DNA from: Pseudomonadota bacterium
Lineage (GTDB): Bacteria > Pseudomonadota > Gammaproteobacteria > Burkholderiales > Ferrovaceae
DNA length: 15,973 nt
Direction of reading: 5' to 3'
NCBI GenBank assembly: GCA_021828575.1
Contig: JAJZEL010000196.1
Location: 1 to 15,973, forward strand
Made by a program: the position numbers and the translations under genes. Within the stretch, counting starts at the first letter, position 1, and each line of letters starts with the position of its first letter. This document shows, in pieces, positions 1-7,736 of the stretch. The notes under the pieces are model-generated. The model had not been told where the DNA came from, searched no databases, and saw only the letters and a program-made list of their open reading frames with translations.

Positions 1-969
1 GCAAGGGCCGGGGGAAGGGTGGCTCCTGGCTATGCAGGTTTCACGTTTCATACCGGTCCCGGAGTGACCCTGGAGCAGGATCTGGAACGACGCGACCTGA
101 CCATCAACGCCATGGCCCGGGATGCTGCCGGGCATCTGATCGACCCTTTTGGAGGTACCCGCGACCTGGAGCACCGGTTGTTTCGCCACGTGAGCGCTGC
201 GTTCAGGGAAGACCCCGTGAGAATTCTGCGCGTTGCCCGGTTTGCTGCCCGTTTCGTGGCACCCTTCGGTTTTGTGGTGGCTCCGGAAACTTCAAATCTG
301 ATGCGCACCATGACCACCGCAGGTGAAGTGGATGCCCTTGTGCCCGAACGGGTCTGGCAGGAACTGTCCAAGGGGCTTATGGAACTTCACCCATCAGAAA
401 TGCTGAAAGTGCTCCATGAGTGTGGGGCCAGGAGCCGTTTGTGGCCTGAACTGGAACCTTTCTGGCCAAAGCACGGACCGCGGTCAATGACTGCCCTGGA
501 CTTGTGCGCCCAACAGAATCCTCCTCTGGAAGTGCGGTTTTCCGTATGGGTGGGCACTCTTCTGCAAGGCTCGACATCTCCCCTGACGGATTTCTGTCAG
601 CGCATGCGCGTACCCGCCCACGTGCGCGATCTGGCCCTTCTGGTCACCCGCCAATGGGACTTCATTACGGGGGAAAAACCTGCCACCGCCGAATCCGTGC
701 TGACTTGCATTGAACAGTCCGATGGATTGCGTCGTGCTGAACGCTTTCACCTCTTCCTGACCGTCCTGCATTGCCTTGCCCCCCTGTACCCGACTCTACC
801 GGACAAGCTGTCGCTGGCTTTCGAGGCGGCCAGAAGTATCTCAGCGGCCGCACTGGCACGACAGGAACAGGACACGTCGCAAATTGCCAGGAAACTGCGC
901 GAGGCTCGCCTGCTGGCTATCCGGGGGGAAATGGACAGCCCAGCGCCAGACATGCCCCTGGGTCACTGA
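1..969 (+). CDS. cca: CCA-adding tRNA nucleotidyltransferase, 5' end missing
   Basis: This enzyme adds or repairs the 3' CCA end of tRNAs in the cytoplasm, using CTP and ATP. The reading frame is open from base 1 and the family match already begins before the GTG at 19 (ARAGGRVAPGYAGF corresponds to the E. coli segment ending SGSGYTGF). The gene is therefore cut by the window edge, and GTG 19 is not its start. The catalytic GG and DxD motifs of the head domain lie outside. Visible family motifs are RRDLTINAMA, IDPFGG, EDPVRILRVARFAARF and PERVWQE. After LWPELEPFW, the E. coli-type enzyme carries an HD phosphohydrolase domain (HDLGK and a later HGHGPAG). Here these segments are absent and the protein runs from VRFSVWVGTLLQ almost straight to CQRMRVPAHVRDLALLV. 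The 3' end overlaps the convergent methyltransferase gene by 53 bp. Family assignment is firm; loss of the HD activity is inferred. Confidence 0.93.
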   Translation, partial: ARAGGRVAPGYAGFTFHTGPGVTLEQDLERRDLTINAMARDAAGHLIDPFGGTRDLEHRLFRHVSAAFREDPVRILRVARFAARFVAPFGFVVAPETSNLMRTMTTAGEVDALVPERVWQELSKGLMELHPSEMLKVLHECGARSRLWPELEPFWPKHGPRSMTALDLCAQQNPPLEVRFSVWVGTLLQGSTSPLTDFCQRMRVPAHVRDLALLVTRQWDFITGEKPATAESVLTCIEQSDGLRRAERFHLFLTVLHCLAPLYPTLPDKLSLAFEAARSISAAALARQEQDTSQIARKLREARLLAIRGEMDSPAPDMPLGH

Positions 970-2122
970 GTCCCTTCCCCACAACCAGCACCTTGAATAG
1001 CTCTCCCATTTCCTGGGGAGCCAGCAATTTATGGATGGCCGATAACGCGGAAAAACGTTCCCGTTCGGTGGGCCATGAGGTATTTTCCAGTTCGCCCAGA
1101 ATGCCTGTATTGAGTAGCCAGCGTGCCTGACTGTCATATCCCAGAATTGCCAGTCCCTGCTCCAGCGCAGCCTTTCCCATGGCAGTAAAATCAACATGCG
1201 CAGTAATGTCCTGCAGTCCAGGATACAACAGGGGATCCGTGTGAGCCTGATGCCTGAAATGACACATGATCGTTCCCATGGAACGCTGCGGATGGTAATA
1301 CTCTCTGGCTGGGAACCCGTAATCGATGAAGAAGGCCCTGCCGAATTCCATGGTCTGTGCAAGGGTAACCATGAGGTCTTGCCCTATCAGGTTCACCTCT
1401 GTATCGTAAGGTGCCAGCCAGCCGACCACTTCAGGAAGGCGCTCCCGCAACCGGTCATCTGCAAGGGGCCGTTCTGTCAACTGCCAACTCGCATCCTGCT
1501 CCTCGATTCCCCATTCCACCCATCCGCCCTCGCCCCTCCAACCCACCTTGTGTACCGGCATGGCATCCAGAACCTCATTGGCCACCAGAACACCCGTCCA
1601 GGATTCCGGCCAGGTGTCCAGCCACTTCATTCTTGAACGCAAGGTTTCCGGTAGCGTGGACAGGGTGGCCTGTTGTCGTTCCCGCAGATCCGGGCTGACT
1701 TCAAGAATCCAGTAATGGTCAGGCAGAGCCTGATACCGCTCCAGCGCCTGCAGGAGATCGCGGGCAAGTTGTCCGCTGCCCGCCCCCAACTCAAGTACCG
1801 CAGAGGGTTTTCCGGACGTCCGAAGATGGTTCAGTGTGTCTGCCACGGGACGCGCCAGGGTACGGGCAAATACGGGCGTCATTTCAGGAGCGGTCACAAA
1901 ATCCCCTGCGGGGCCAAACTTGGCCGCTCCGGCGCTGTAATAGCCCAACCCAGGGGCATAGAGACAAAGCTCCATGAACCGGAAAAAACTCAGCCAGCCC
2001 CCTTCCTCCTTCAAAACACGATTGATGTGGGTTCTCAGCCGTTCGCTGTGAGCCAATGCATCTCCATCAGGTTGCCAAGGGTGGGGTAAAATGCGGGTTT
2101 GTGGTTTGTCCATGTTTTCCAT
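917..2122 (-). CDS. MidA-family (DUF185) SAM-dependent methyltransferase
   Basis: This is a class I SAM-dependent methyltransferase of the MidA/NDUFAF7 family. The mitochondrial member methylates an arginine of a complex I subunit; the role of bacterial members is mostly unproven, so the substrate here is unknown. Length is 401 aa, usual for the family. Family signatures are FMELCLYAPGLGYYS at about residues 49-63, KFGPAGDFVTAPE at about 68-80, and the SAM-binding motif VLELGAGSGQLARDLL at about 109-124. LVANEVLDAMPVHK and FFIDYGFPAREYYHPQR follow. The start is ATG 2122 or ATG 2113 (MDKPQ); neither has a strong Shine-Dalgarno. The family-like part ends near LFKVLVVGKGLSDPG, and the last dozen residues (to the TAG at 917-919) run through the end of the convergent cca gene. 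It is divergent from ttcA with almost no intergenic space, so its promoter must lie inside ttcA. Confidence 0.9.
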   Translation of the reverse strand: MENMDKPQTRILPHPWQPDGDALAHSERLRTHINRVLKEEGGWLSFFRFMELCLYAPGLGYYSAGAAKFGPAGDFVTAPEMTPVFARTLARPVADTLNHLRTSGKPSAVLELGAGSGQLARDLLQALERYQALPDHYWILEVSPDLRERQQATLSTLPETLRSRMKWLDTWPESWTGVLVANEVLDAMPVHKVGWRGEGGWVEWGIEEQDASWQLTERPLADDRLRERLPEVVGWLAPYDTEVNLIGQDLMVTLAQTMEFGRAFFIDYGFPAREYYHPQRSMGTIMCHFRHQAHTDPLLYPGLQDITAHVDFTAMGKAALEQGLAILGYDSQARWLLNTGILGELENTSWPTERERFSALSAIHKLLAPQEMGELFKVLVVGKGLSDPGACLALGCPFPPG

Positions 2123-2128
2123 ATTCCC

Positions 2129-3061
2129 ATGTTAACGACTGCGCCCGGTATCTCGTCAACTTTCATACGCCTGCAGGAACGCCTGAGGGCGGCTGTGGGT
2201 CGAGCCATTGGTGACTACGGCATGATCCAGGAGGGCGATACCGTCATGGTATGCCTGAGTGGTGGCAAGGATTCCCATGCCCTGCTGACCCTGTTGATGG
2301 ACCTGCAAAAACGGGCTCCGGCTACTTTCAGGCTGATTGCAGTCAACCTCGACCAGAAGCAGCCTGGGTTTCCGGAACAGATACTTCCCGAGTATCTGGC
2401 ATCACTGGGCGTGGAATATCGCATCGTGGAAGCGGACACCTATTCCATCGTCAAGGAAAAAATTCCGGAAGGAAAAACCACCTGTTCTCTGTGTTCCCGC
2501 CTGCGCCGCGGGGTCCTGTACCGTACGGCCAAGGCCTTGGGCGCCAACAAGGTCGCTCTGGGTCATCACCGCGACGACATTATCGAAACCCTGTTCCTCA
2601 ACATGTTCCATGGTGGACGCCTCAAGGCCATGCCACCCAAGCTGCTGACCGATGACGGGCAACACGTGGTTATCCGCCCTCTGGCCTATTGCCGTGAAAA
2701 GGAACTGGCCAGTTTCGCCCGGCACATGAATTTTCCCATCATCCCCTGCGATCTGTGCGGCTCGCAGGAAAATCTCCAAAGGCAGGCCATCAAGAACTGG
2801 TTGCAGGAAGAAGAGCGCCAGCACCCGGGACGCCTTGACAACATTTTTCAGTCGCTTCAATCCGTCACACCCTCTCATCTGGCCGACACGACCCTGTTCG
2901 ACTTCGACGGTCTGGCTGCTCACACGGACAGCCTGAGCAAAGAAACAGGCGCCTTGCGGCTGAGTCACCAGGACACCCACCGCATCCAGTTTTCCCGAGC
3001 GGGACAGGACACGACCGCCCTTCCCCGAGAAGACGCCATCGACAAATCTGCTAATATGTGA
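2129..3061 (+). CDS. ttcA: tRNA 2-thiocytidine(32) synthetase TtcA
   Basis: TtcA converts cytidine 32 of certain tRNAs to 2-thiocytidine, using ATP, Mg2+ and an iron-sulfur cluster. The protein is 310 aa from ATG 2129 (E. coli 311 aa). It carries the PP-loop SGGKDS at residues 44-49, which binds ATP, and the family block GKTTCSLCSRLRRGVLYRT with Cys119 and Cys122. Further on it has GHHRDD (about 145-150) and IIPCDLCGSQ with Cys207 and Cys210. Cys119, Cys122 and one of the later cysteines would be the cluster ligands known from E. coli. The frame can be extended to a TTG at 2099, but that would add ten residues overlapping the divergent gene, so ATG 2129 is preferred. No convincing Shine-Dalgarno is visible; TAAAAT at 2087-2092 is a possible -10, without a good -35. 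The aminotransferase gene follows after 22 bp, probably in the same transcript. Confidence 0.95.
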   Translation: MLTTAPGISSTFIRLQERLRAAVGRAIGDYGMIQEGDTVMVCLSGGKDSHALLTLLMDLQKRAPATFRLIAVNLDQKQPGFPEQILPEYLASLGVEYRIVEADTYSIVKEKIPEGKTTCSLCSRLRRGVLYRTAKALGANKVALGHHRDDIIETLFLNMFHGGRLKAMPPKLLTDDGQHVVIRPLAYCREKELASFARHMNFPIIPCDLCGSQENLQRQAIKNWLQEEERQHPGRLDNIFQSLQSVTPSHLADTTLFDFDGLAAHTDSLSKETGALRLSHQDTHRIQFSRAGQDTTALPREDAIDKSANM

Positions 3062-3083
3062 CATTGCAACCGGATTTAATGCC

Positions 3084-4331
3084 ATGACCTCAGCCATCGA
3101 ACATCTGCCTCCCAAGAAAATCAGTTCCTTTTATCCTCCCCAACGCACCCTGATGGGGCCCGGGCCTTCCGAAATCGCACCTAGGGTACTGGCAGCCATG
3201 TCGCTTCCGTGCATAGGCTATCTGGATCCCGTTTTCGTGGAGATGATGGACGAACTCAAGTGGCTGCTCAGATACGTCTACCAGACCGATAACCAGCTCA
3301 CTTTTCCTGCTTCGGGACCTGGTTCGGTGGGGATGGAGATGTGCTTCGTCAACATGGTCAACCCGGGAGACAAGGTCATCGTCTGTCGCAACGGCGTGTT
3401 TGGCGGACGAATGATTGAAAACGTGGAACGCTGTGGTGGCACTCCGATCGTCATTGAGGATACATGGGGAGAACCAGTGGACCCCCAAAAACTGGAAGAC
3501 ACCCTGAAAAAGCATCCGGACACCAAGATCGTGGCCTTCGTACTGGCAGAAACATCCACGGGCTGCATGTCGGACGCCAAGACCCTGGTCAGCATTGCCC
3601 ATCGCTACGGTGCCCTGACCATCGTGGATGCCGTGACACAGCTTGCTGGCACCCCTCTGTTCGTGGATGACTGGGGCATTGATGCAGTGTATTCAGGCAG
3701 CCAGAAGTGCCTTTCATGCACTCCCGGCCTGTCTCCCGTCTCCTTCAGCGATCGCGTGGTGGCCCTGGTTCGCAACCGCAAGGAGCGTTGCAGAAGCTGG
3801 TTCATGGACCTTGATCTGGTTCTGGGTTATTGGGGCAATACCAACCGTACCTACCATCATACGGCTCCCATCAATGGGCTGTTTGCCTTGCATGAAGCCT
3901 TGTTGCTGGTGCGCGAGGAAGGCCTTGAGAATGCCTGGGATCGGCATCGCCGGCATTATCTGGCGTTCAAGGCAGGCCTCGAGGCCATGGGGCTCGAATA
4001 CCTGGTCAAGGAAGAATACCGGCTGCCGCAACTCAATGCAGTCAAGGTTCCCGAAGGCATTGATGAAGCCAAGGTACGCAAGGCACTTCTGGAACAGTTC
4101 AACCTTGAGATCGGCGCGGGCCTGGGCCCCTTGGCCGGAAAAATCTGGCGGTTCGGCCTGATGGGTTACTCGGCCAAGTCGGAAAACGTCATGCTTTGCC
4201 TGTCAGCCTTGGGCTCCATACTTACCGACATGGGGTATCCCGTCAAACTGGGTTATGCTGAAGCAGCAGCGCACCAGTCCTACGCCGAACAACACGCGCA
4301 AGCTGCAGAGAAAAAAATCAGGACGGCTTGA
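3084..4331 (+). CDS. Class V aminotransferase, alanine/serine-glyoxylate type
   Basis: This is a PLP-dependent class V aminotransferase of the family holding alanine-glyoxylate and serine-glyoxylate aminotransferases, which make glycine from glyoxylate. Length is 415 aa, slightly longer than the roughly 390 aa of human AGXT. Motifs in order are LMGPGPSEIAPRVL (substrate-loop region, about 23-36), TFPASGPGSVGMEMC, LAETSTGC, VDAVTQLAGTPLFVDDWGID and YSGSQKCL. Lys208 in the last is the expected Schiff-base lysine. TYHHTAPINGLFALHEAL, GAGLGPLAGKIWRFGLMG and the helical tail also match. The C-terminal 30 residues are Ala-, Gln- and Lys-rich and go beyond the family core. A weak GGA lies about 10 bases before ATG 3084. 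The gene sits 22 bp after ttcA and converges on metF with a 16-bp gap. Glycine and serine production feeds one-carbon metabolism, so it would fit the adjacent methyl-cycle genes or recycling of 2-phosphoglycolate in an autotroph. The amino donor (alanine or serine) cannot be told from the sequence. Confidence 0.88.
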   Translation: MTSAIEHLPPKKISSFYPPQRTLMGPGPSEIAPRVLAAMSLPCIGYLDPVFVEMMDELKWLLRYVYQTDNQLTFPASGPGSVGMEMCFVNMVNPGDKVIVCRNGVFGGRMIENVERCGGTPIVIEDTWGEPVDPQKLEDTLKKHPDTKIVAFVLAETSTGCMSDAKTLVSIAHRYGALTIVDAVTQLAGTPLFVDDWGIDAVYSGSQKCLSCTPGLSPVSFSDRVVALVRNRKERCRSWFMDLDLVLGYWGNTNRTYHHTAPINGLFALHEALLLVREEGLENAWDRHRRHYLAFKAGLEAMGLEYLVKEEYRLPQLNAVKVPEGIDEAKVRKALLEQFNLEIGAGLGPLAGKIWRFGLMGYSAKSENVMLCLSALGSILTDMGYPVKLGYAEAAAHQSYAEQHAQAAEKKIRTA

Positions 4332-4347
4332 GGACAGAACCGCATCA

Positions 4348-5199
4348 TCAGGACGACAGGTGGAGGCGATCCCAGATCACGCTGGTCAGCCCCGCCTGGT
4401 TCATGGTGTAGAAATGCAAACCGGGAGCACCCGCCGTCAGCAGTCGATCGCACAACTGGGTGACCACATCCAGCCCGAAGGATCTGATGGACGCCGTATC
4501 GTCCCCAAACCCCTGCATCTTCATGTGAATCCACCGGGGAATTTCCGCACCACAGGCTTCCGAAAACCGGCTGAGCTGTGAAAAATTGGCGATGGGCATC
4601 ACGCCTGGCACGATGGGCACACGAATGCCCTCAGCTTCACAATCTTCCACAAAACTGAAATAGGCATCCGCATTGTAAAAATATTGGGTGATGGCGCTGT
4701 TTGCCCCGGCTTCCACCTTGCGTTTGAAGTGCTCCAGATTTTCCCGGGCCGAACGGGTTTGGGGATGGGTTTCGGGATACGCCGCCACTTCAATATGGAA
4801 GTGATCGCCAGTGCACTCGCGAATGAATGCCACCAACTCGCTGGCATAGCGAAAATCGCCCCCACCCAATGTGCCTGATGGCAGGTCTCCCCTCAGCGCC
4901 ACGATGTGCCGAATGCCGCTGTCACGATACTGCTGGAGTATTTCTGTCAACTGCTTCCGGCTGGAGCCGATGCATGACAGGTGAGGAGCCGCTGCATGGC
5001 CCTCGTGCTGGATTTCCAACACGGTTTCCAGCGTCCGGTCACGTGTCGTCCCGCCCGCCCCGTAGGTAACGGAAAAAAAAGCGGGCTTCAATTGCGACAG
5101 CTGTTGCCTCGTATACCTCAGCTTCTCCTCTCCCTGAGTTGTCTTGGGAGGAAAAAACTCGAAACTGAACACCCGAGGGTGACGGCCCTGACTCTGCAC
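4348..5199 (-). CDS. metF: 5,10-methylenetetrahydrofolate reductase
   Basis: MetF reduces 5,10-methylene-tetrahydrofolate to 5-methyl-tetrahydrofolate with FAD and NADH, giving the methyl group for methionine synthesis. The chosen start is GTG 5199, which gives 283 aa (E. coli 296 aa) beginning MQSQGRHPRVFSFEFFPPKT. A GAGG Shine-Dalgarno lies 6 nt upstream, overlapping the ahcY stop. The frame is open to 5391, but that extension runs antisense-free through ahcY in another frame and has no family character. Visible motifs are FSFEFFPPKT, with Glu14 at the place of the catalytic E. coli Glu28, SVTYGAGGTTRDRT, HLSCIGSSR, VALRGDLP and EVAAYPETHPQ. KRKVEAGANSAITQYFYN, VPGVMPIANFSQL and a final LHFYTMNQAGLT follow. 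It is the last gene of metK-ahcY-metF and ends 16 bp from the convergent aminotransferase gene, with no evident terminator between them. Confidence 0.95.
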   Translation of the reverse strand: MQSQGRHPRVFSFEFFPPKTTQGEEKLRYTRQQLSQLKPAFFSVTYGAGGTTRDRTLETVLEIQHEGHAAAPHLSCIGSSRKQLTEILQQYRDSGIRHIVALRGDLPSGTLGGGDFRYASELVAFIRECTGDHFHIEVAAYPETHPQTRSARENLEHFKRKVEAGANSAITQYFYNADAYFSFVEDCEAEGIRVPIVPGVMPIANFSQLSRFSEACGAEIPRWIHMKMQGFGDDTASIRSFGLDVVTQLCDRLLTAGAPGLHFYTMNQAGLTSVIWDRLHLSS

Positions 5200-5210
5200 G
5201 ACCCGCCTCA
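5200..5210 (-). promoter_or_regulatory. metF Shine-Dalgarno overlapping the ahcY stop
   Basis: On the minus strand GAGG (5209-5206) lies 6 nt before the GTG at 5199 and overlaps the TGA of ahcY (5210-5208). It supports the GTG start and suggests that metF translation is coupled to ahcY. Confidence 0.75.
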
Positions 5211-6524
5211 ATAACGATAATGATTCGGTTTGTAGGGACCTTCGGCGCTGATACTCAGGTAAGAAGCCTGCTTGTCCGTCAGGCGCGTCAAATGGGCACC
5301 CACCCGTTTGAGGTGCAACCGGGCCACTTTTTCGTCCAGATGTTTGGGTAGCACGTACACGCCCAGAGGATAGCGTTCGGGGTGGTTCCACAGCTCGATC
5401 TGCGCCATGACCTGATTGGTGAAGGATGCCGACATGACAAAGCTGGGATGGCCTGTGGCACAGCCCAGGTTCACCAGCCGGCCTTCAGCCAACACAATGA
5501 TGCGCTTACCGTCAGGAAATACCACATGGTCCACCTGCGGCTTGATGTTTTCCCAGCGATACTGTCTCAGGGAAGCAATATCGATTTCCGAATCAAAGTG
5601 GCCAATGTTGCATACGATGGCGTCGTTTTTCATGGCTTGCATGTGAGCATGCGTGATTACGTCCACATTTCCCGTGGCGGTCACAAAGATGTCTCCTTGG
5701 GAAGCCACTTCATCCATGGACACTACCCGGTAACCTTCCATGGTGGCCTGCAAGGCACAGATGGGATCAATTTCGGTGATCCAGACCGTGGCGCCCATGC
5801 CACGAAATGCCTGCGCACACCCCTTGCCCACATCACCATAACCAGCCACCACCGCGATCTTCCCGGCCACCATCACATCCGTGGCACGCTTGATACCATC
5901 AAGAAGGGATTCCCGACAGCCATACAGATTGTCAAACTTCGATTTGGTCACGGAATCGTTGACGTTGATGGCTGGACACTTGAGTTCGCCCCGTTTCATC
6001 ATTTCGTTGAGGCGATGCACGCCTGTGGTGGTTTCTTCCGATATGCCGCGTACCTGATCCAACAGATGGGAATACTTGTTGTGCATGAGCAGTGTCAGGT
6101 CTCCCCCATCATCGAGAATCATGTTGGGCAACCACCCACCGGGACCGAAAATGGTCTGTTCGATGCACCACCAGAATTCTTCCTCTGTCTCACCCTTCCA
6201 GGCAAATACCGGTATGCCTACATCAGCAATGGCTGCAGCCGCCTGATCCTGCGTGGAAAAAATGTTGCACGAACTCCAGCGAACTTCCGCGCCCAGCGCC
6301 ACAAGGGTCTCGATCAGCACTGCGGTCTGGATGGTCATGTGCAGACACCCTGCAATGCGTGCACCCTTCAGGGGAAACTGTCCGGCGTACTCTTCGCGCA
6401 ACGCCATGAGCCCGGGCATTTCATTCTGGGCCATGTGAATTTCCATGCGCCCCCACCGGGCCAGGGACAGATCAGCCACCCTGTAGTCGGGTTGGTGCGC
6501 AGTGGATGGTATGGCGATAGTCAT
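5208..6524 (-). CDS. ahcY: S-adenosyl-L-homocysteine hydrolase
   Basis: This NAD-dependent cytosolic enzyme reversibly splits S-adenosylhomocysteine into homocysteine and adenosine, removing the product that inhibits methyltransferases. Length is 438 aa, in the usual range for proteobacterial SahH. Motifs include EMPGLMALREEY, GCLHMTIQTAVLIETL with His62, and WLPNMILDDGGDLT with Asp138/139. NVNDSVTKSKFDNLYG has Lys194 and Asp198 at the places of the human Lys186 and Asp190. The NAD-binding glycine loop VVAGYGDVGKGCA lies near 226-238. The end PNHYRY is the conserved family tail, including the tyrosine and lysine region that reaches into the neighbouring subunit. An ideal AAGGAG sits 6 nt before ATG 6524. 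It lies 11 bp after metK and 8 bp before metF, so the three form one operon. No S-adenosylhomocysteine riboswitch can fit in the 11-bp gap. Confidence 0.97.
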   Translation of the reverse strand: MTIAIPSTAHQPDYRVADLSLARWGRMEIHMAQNEMPGLMALREEYAGQFPLKGARIAGCLHMTIQTAVLIETLVALGAEVRWSSCNIFSTQDQAAAAIADVGIPVFAWKGETEEEFWWCIEQTIFGPGGWLPNMILDDGGDLTLLMHNKYSHLLDQVRGISEETTTGVHRLNEMMKRGELKCPAINVNDSVTKSKFDNLYGCRESLLDGIKRATDVMVAGKIAVVAGYGDVGKGCAQAFRGMGATVWITEIDPICALQATMEGYRVVSMDEVASQGDIFVTATGNVDVITHAHMQAMKNDAIVCNIGHFDSEIDIASLRQYRWENIKPQVDHVVFPDGKRIIVLAEGRLVNLGCATGHPSFVMSASFTNQVMAQIELWNHPERYPLGVYVLPKHLDEKVARLHLKRVGAHLTRLTDKQASYLSISAEGPYKPNHYRY

Positions 6525-6538
6525 GTTGAACTCCTTCA
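6525..6538 (-). promoter_or_regulatory. ahcY Shine-Dalgarno overlapping the metK stop
   Basis: AAGGAG (minus strand, 6536-6531) is 6 nt before ATG 6524 and shares a base with the metK TGA (6538-6536). The strong site should give high expression and close coupling of ahcY to metK. Confidence 0.85.
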
Positions 6539-7693
6539 GAGATCGGCTTGCAAGGCGGCTGCCCGATCACGGGCTTCCCACGTGAACTCGGGTTCTTCGC
6601 GACCAAAATGGCCATAGGCGGCTGTCTTGCTGTAAATGGGACGCAGAAGGTCAAGGGCCTGGATAATGCCCTTCGGACGCAAATCAAAATGCCGCTGGAT
6701 CAGTTCTGCCAGTTGCTCGTCAGGGACTTTTCCTGTCCCAAATGTATTGACCATCAGACTGACCGGTCTGGCCACACCAATGGCATAGGCCACCTGCACC
6801 TCACAGCGCCTGGCCAACCCGGCGGCCACCACGTTCTTGGCCACATGGCGCATGGCATAAGCGGCAGATCGGTCCACCTTTGACGGATCCTTCCCGGAAA
6901 AAGCACCGCCACCATGGCGCGCTGCTCCGCCATAAGTATCCACGATAATCTTGCGTCCAGTCAGTCCACAGTCGCCCATGGGACCGCCCACCACGAATCG
7001 CCCCGTGGGATTGATGAGGTAGCGGGTATTGGGCCCGAGTAGATGGGCCGGCAAAACCGGCTTGATGATGCTTTCAATCACGGCTTCCGACAATTGGTCA
7101 TGGGACACATCCGGATCATGCTGGGTGGACAGCACCACCGTATCAATGGCTACAGCCTTCCCGTCCTCGTACCGTACACTCACCTGGGACTTGGCATCCG
7201 GGCGAAGAAAAGGCAGGCGGCCATCCTTGCGAAGCTCTGATTGCCGCTGCATGAGCCTATGAGACAGGTGAATGGCCAGGGGCATGAGCGATTCAGTCTC
7301 ATCGCACGCATAACCGAACATGATGCCCTGATCGCCTGCACCCTGCTCCAGGTCCAGACCACTGCCTTCATCCACGCCTTGGGCAATGTCCGGACTCTGG
7401 CGATTCAGTGCAGTGAGTACGGCACAGGTCCGGTAGTCAAAACCGATGTCGGAGCTGTCATATCCAATGCGACGCACCACATCCCGGGCCACATCGATGT
7501 AGTTGATCTGGGCCGTGGTGGTGATTTCACCTGAAATGACAATCAAACCGGTACTGGTGAGTGTTTCACAAGCTACCCGGGCATGAGAATCCTGGGCTAG
7601 AATGGCGTCTAGTACCCCGTCGGAAATCTGATCGGCCACCTTGTCGGGGTGTCCCTCAGAAACGGACTCTGACGAAAACAGGTAATGGCTCAT
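6536..7693 (-). CDS. metK: S-adenosylmethionine synthetase
   Basis: MetK makes S-adenosylmethionine from methionine and ATP, releasing phosphate and pyrophosphate. From ATG 7693 the protein has 385 aa (E. coli 384). It starts MSHYLFSSESVSEGHPDK, with His15, Asp17 and Lys18 matching the ATP and Mg2+ binding residues of E. coli MetK. Other signatures are GAGDQGIMFGYACDET (methionine loop), the P-loop-like GGGAFSGKDPSKVDRSAAY and DLRPKGIIQALDL near the end. An in-frame ATG at 7720 exists, but the GGAGG at 7708-7704 would then be inside the gene, and conservation begins only at MSHY, so 7693 is preferred. It is the first gene of metK-ahcY-metF and is divergent from lpxL with 59 bp between the starts. 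The leader is too short for a classical SAM riboswitch. Confidence 0.97.
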   Translation of the reverse strand: MSHYLFSSESVSEGHPDKVADQISDGVLDAILAQDSHARVACETLTSTGLIVISGEITTTAQINYIDVARDVVRRIGYDSSDIGFDYRTCAVLTALNRQSPDIAQGVDEGSGLDLEQGAGDQGIMFGYACDETESLMPLAIHLSHRLMQRQSELRKDGRLPFLRPDAKSQVSVRYEDGKAVAIDTVVLSTQHDPDVSHDQLSEAVIESIIKPVLPAHLLGPNTRYLINPTGRFVVGGPMGDCGLTGRKIIVDTYGGAARHGGGAFSGKDPSKVDRSAAYAMRHVAKNVVAAGLARRCEVQVAYAIGVARPVSLMVNTFGTGKVPDEQLAELIQRHFDLRPKGIIQALDLLRPIYSKTAAYGHFGREEPEFTWEARDRAAALQADL

Positions 7694-7703
7694 GAAAACT
7701 GCG

Positions 7704-7708
7704 CCTCC
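7704..7708 (-). promoter_or_regulatory. metK Shine-Dalgarno
   Basis: GGAGG on the minus strand lies 10 nt upstream of ATG 7693. It favours that start over the in-frame ATG at 7720. Confidence 0.7.
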
Positions 7709-7727
7709 GCACAAAAACAAGTTGCCG

Positions 7728-7736
7728 ATTCTAACA
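7728..7736 (-). promoter_or_regulatory. Probable extended -10 promoter of metK-ahcY-metF
   Basis: On the minus strand TGTTAGAAT reads as an extended -10 (TGn plus TAGAAT, one mismatch from TATAAT). The sequence 17 bp further upstream (GCATCG) is not a -35, which fits an extended -10 promoter. Transcription would begin near 7721, giving a leader of roughly 28 nt that contains the GGAGG site. This is a motif reading only; no transcript evidence is available. Confidence 0.45.

Noticed and set aside
2402..3115. A 237-codon minus-strand frame opposite ttcA.
   Set aside because: It lies wholly on a well-conserved gene, has no recognisable domain and no ribosome site; it is an antisense shadow.
5382..6617. 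A 411-codon open frame on the plus strand opposite ahcY and the end of metK.
   Set aside because: Its codons are in register with the ahcY codons on the other strand, so it is open because ahcY avoids TTA, CTA and TCA. It has low-complexity composition rich in His and Gly, and both genes beneath are certain.
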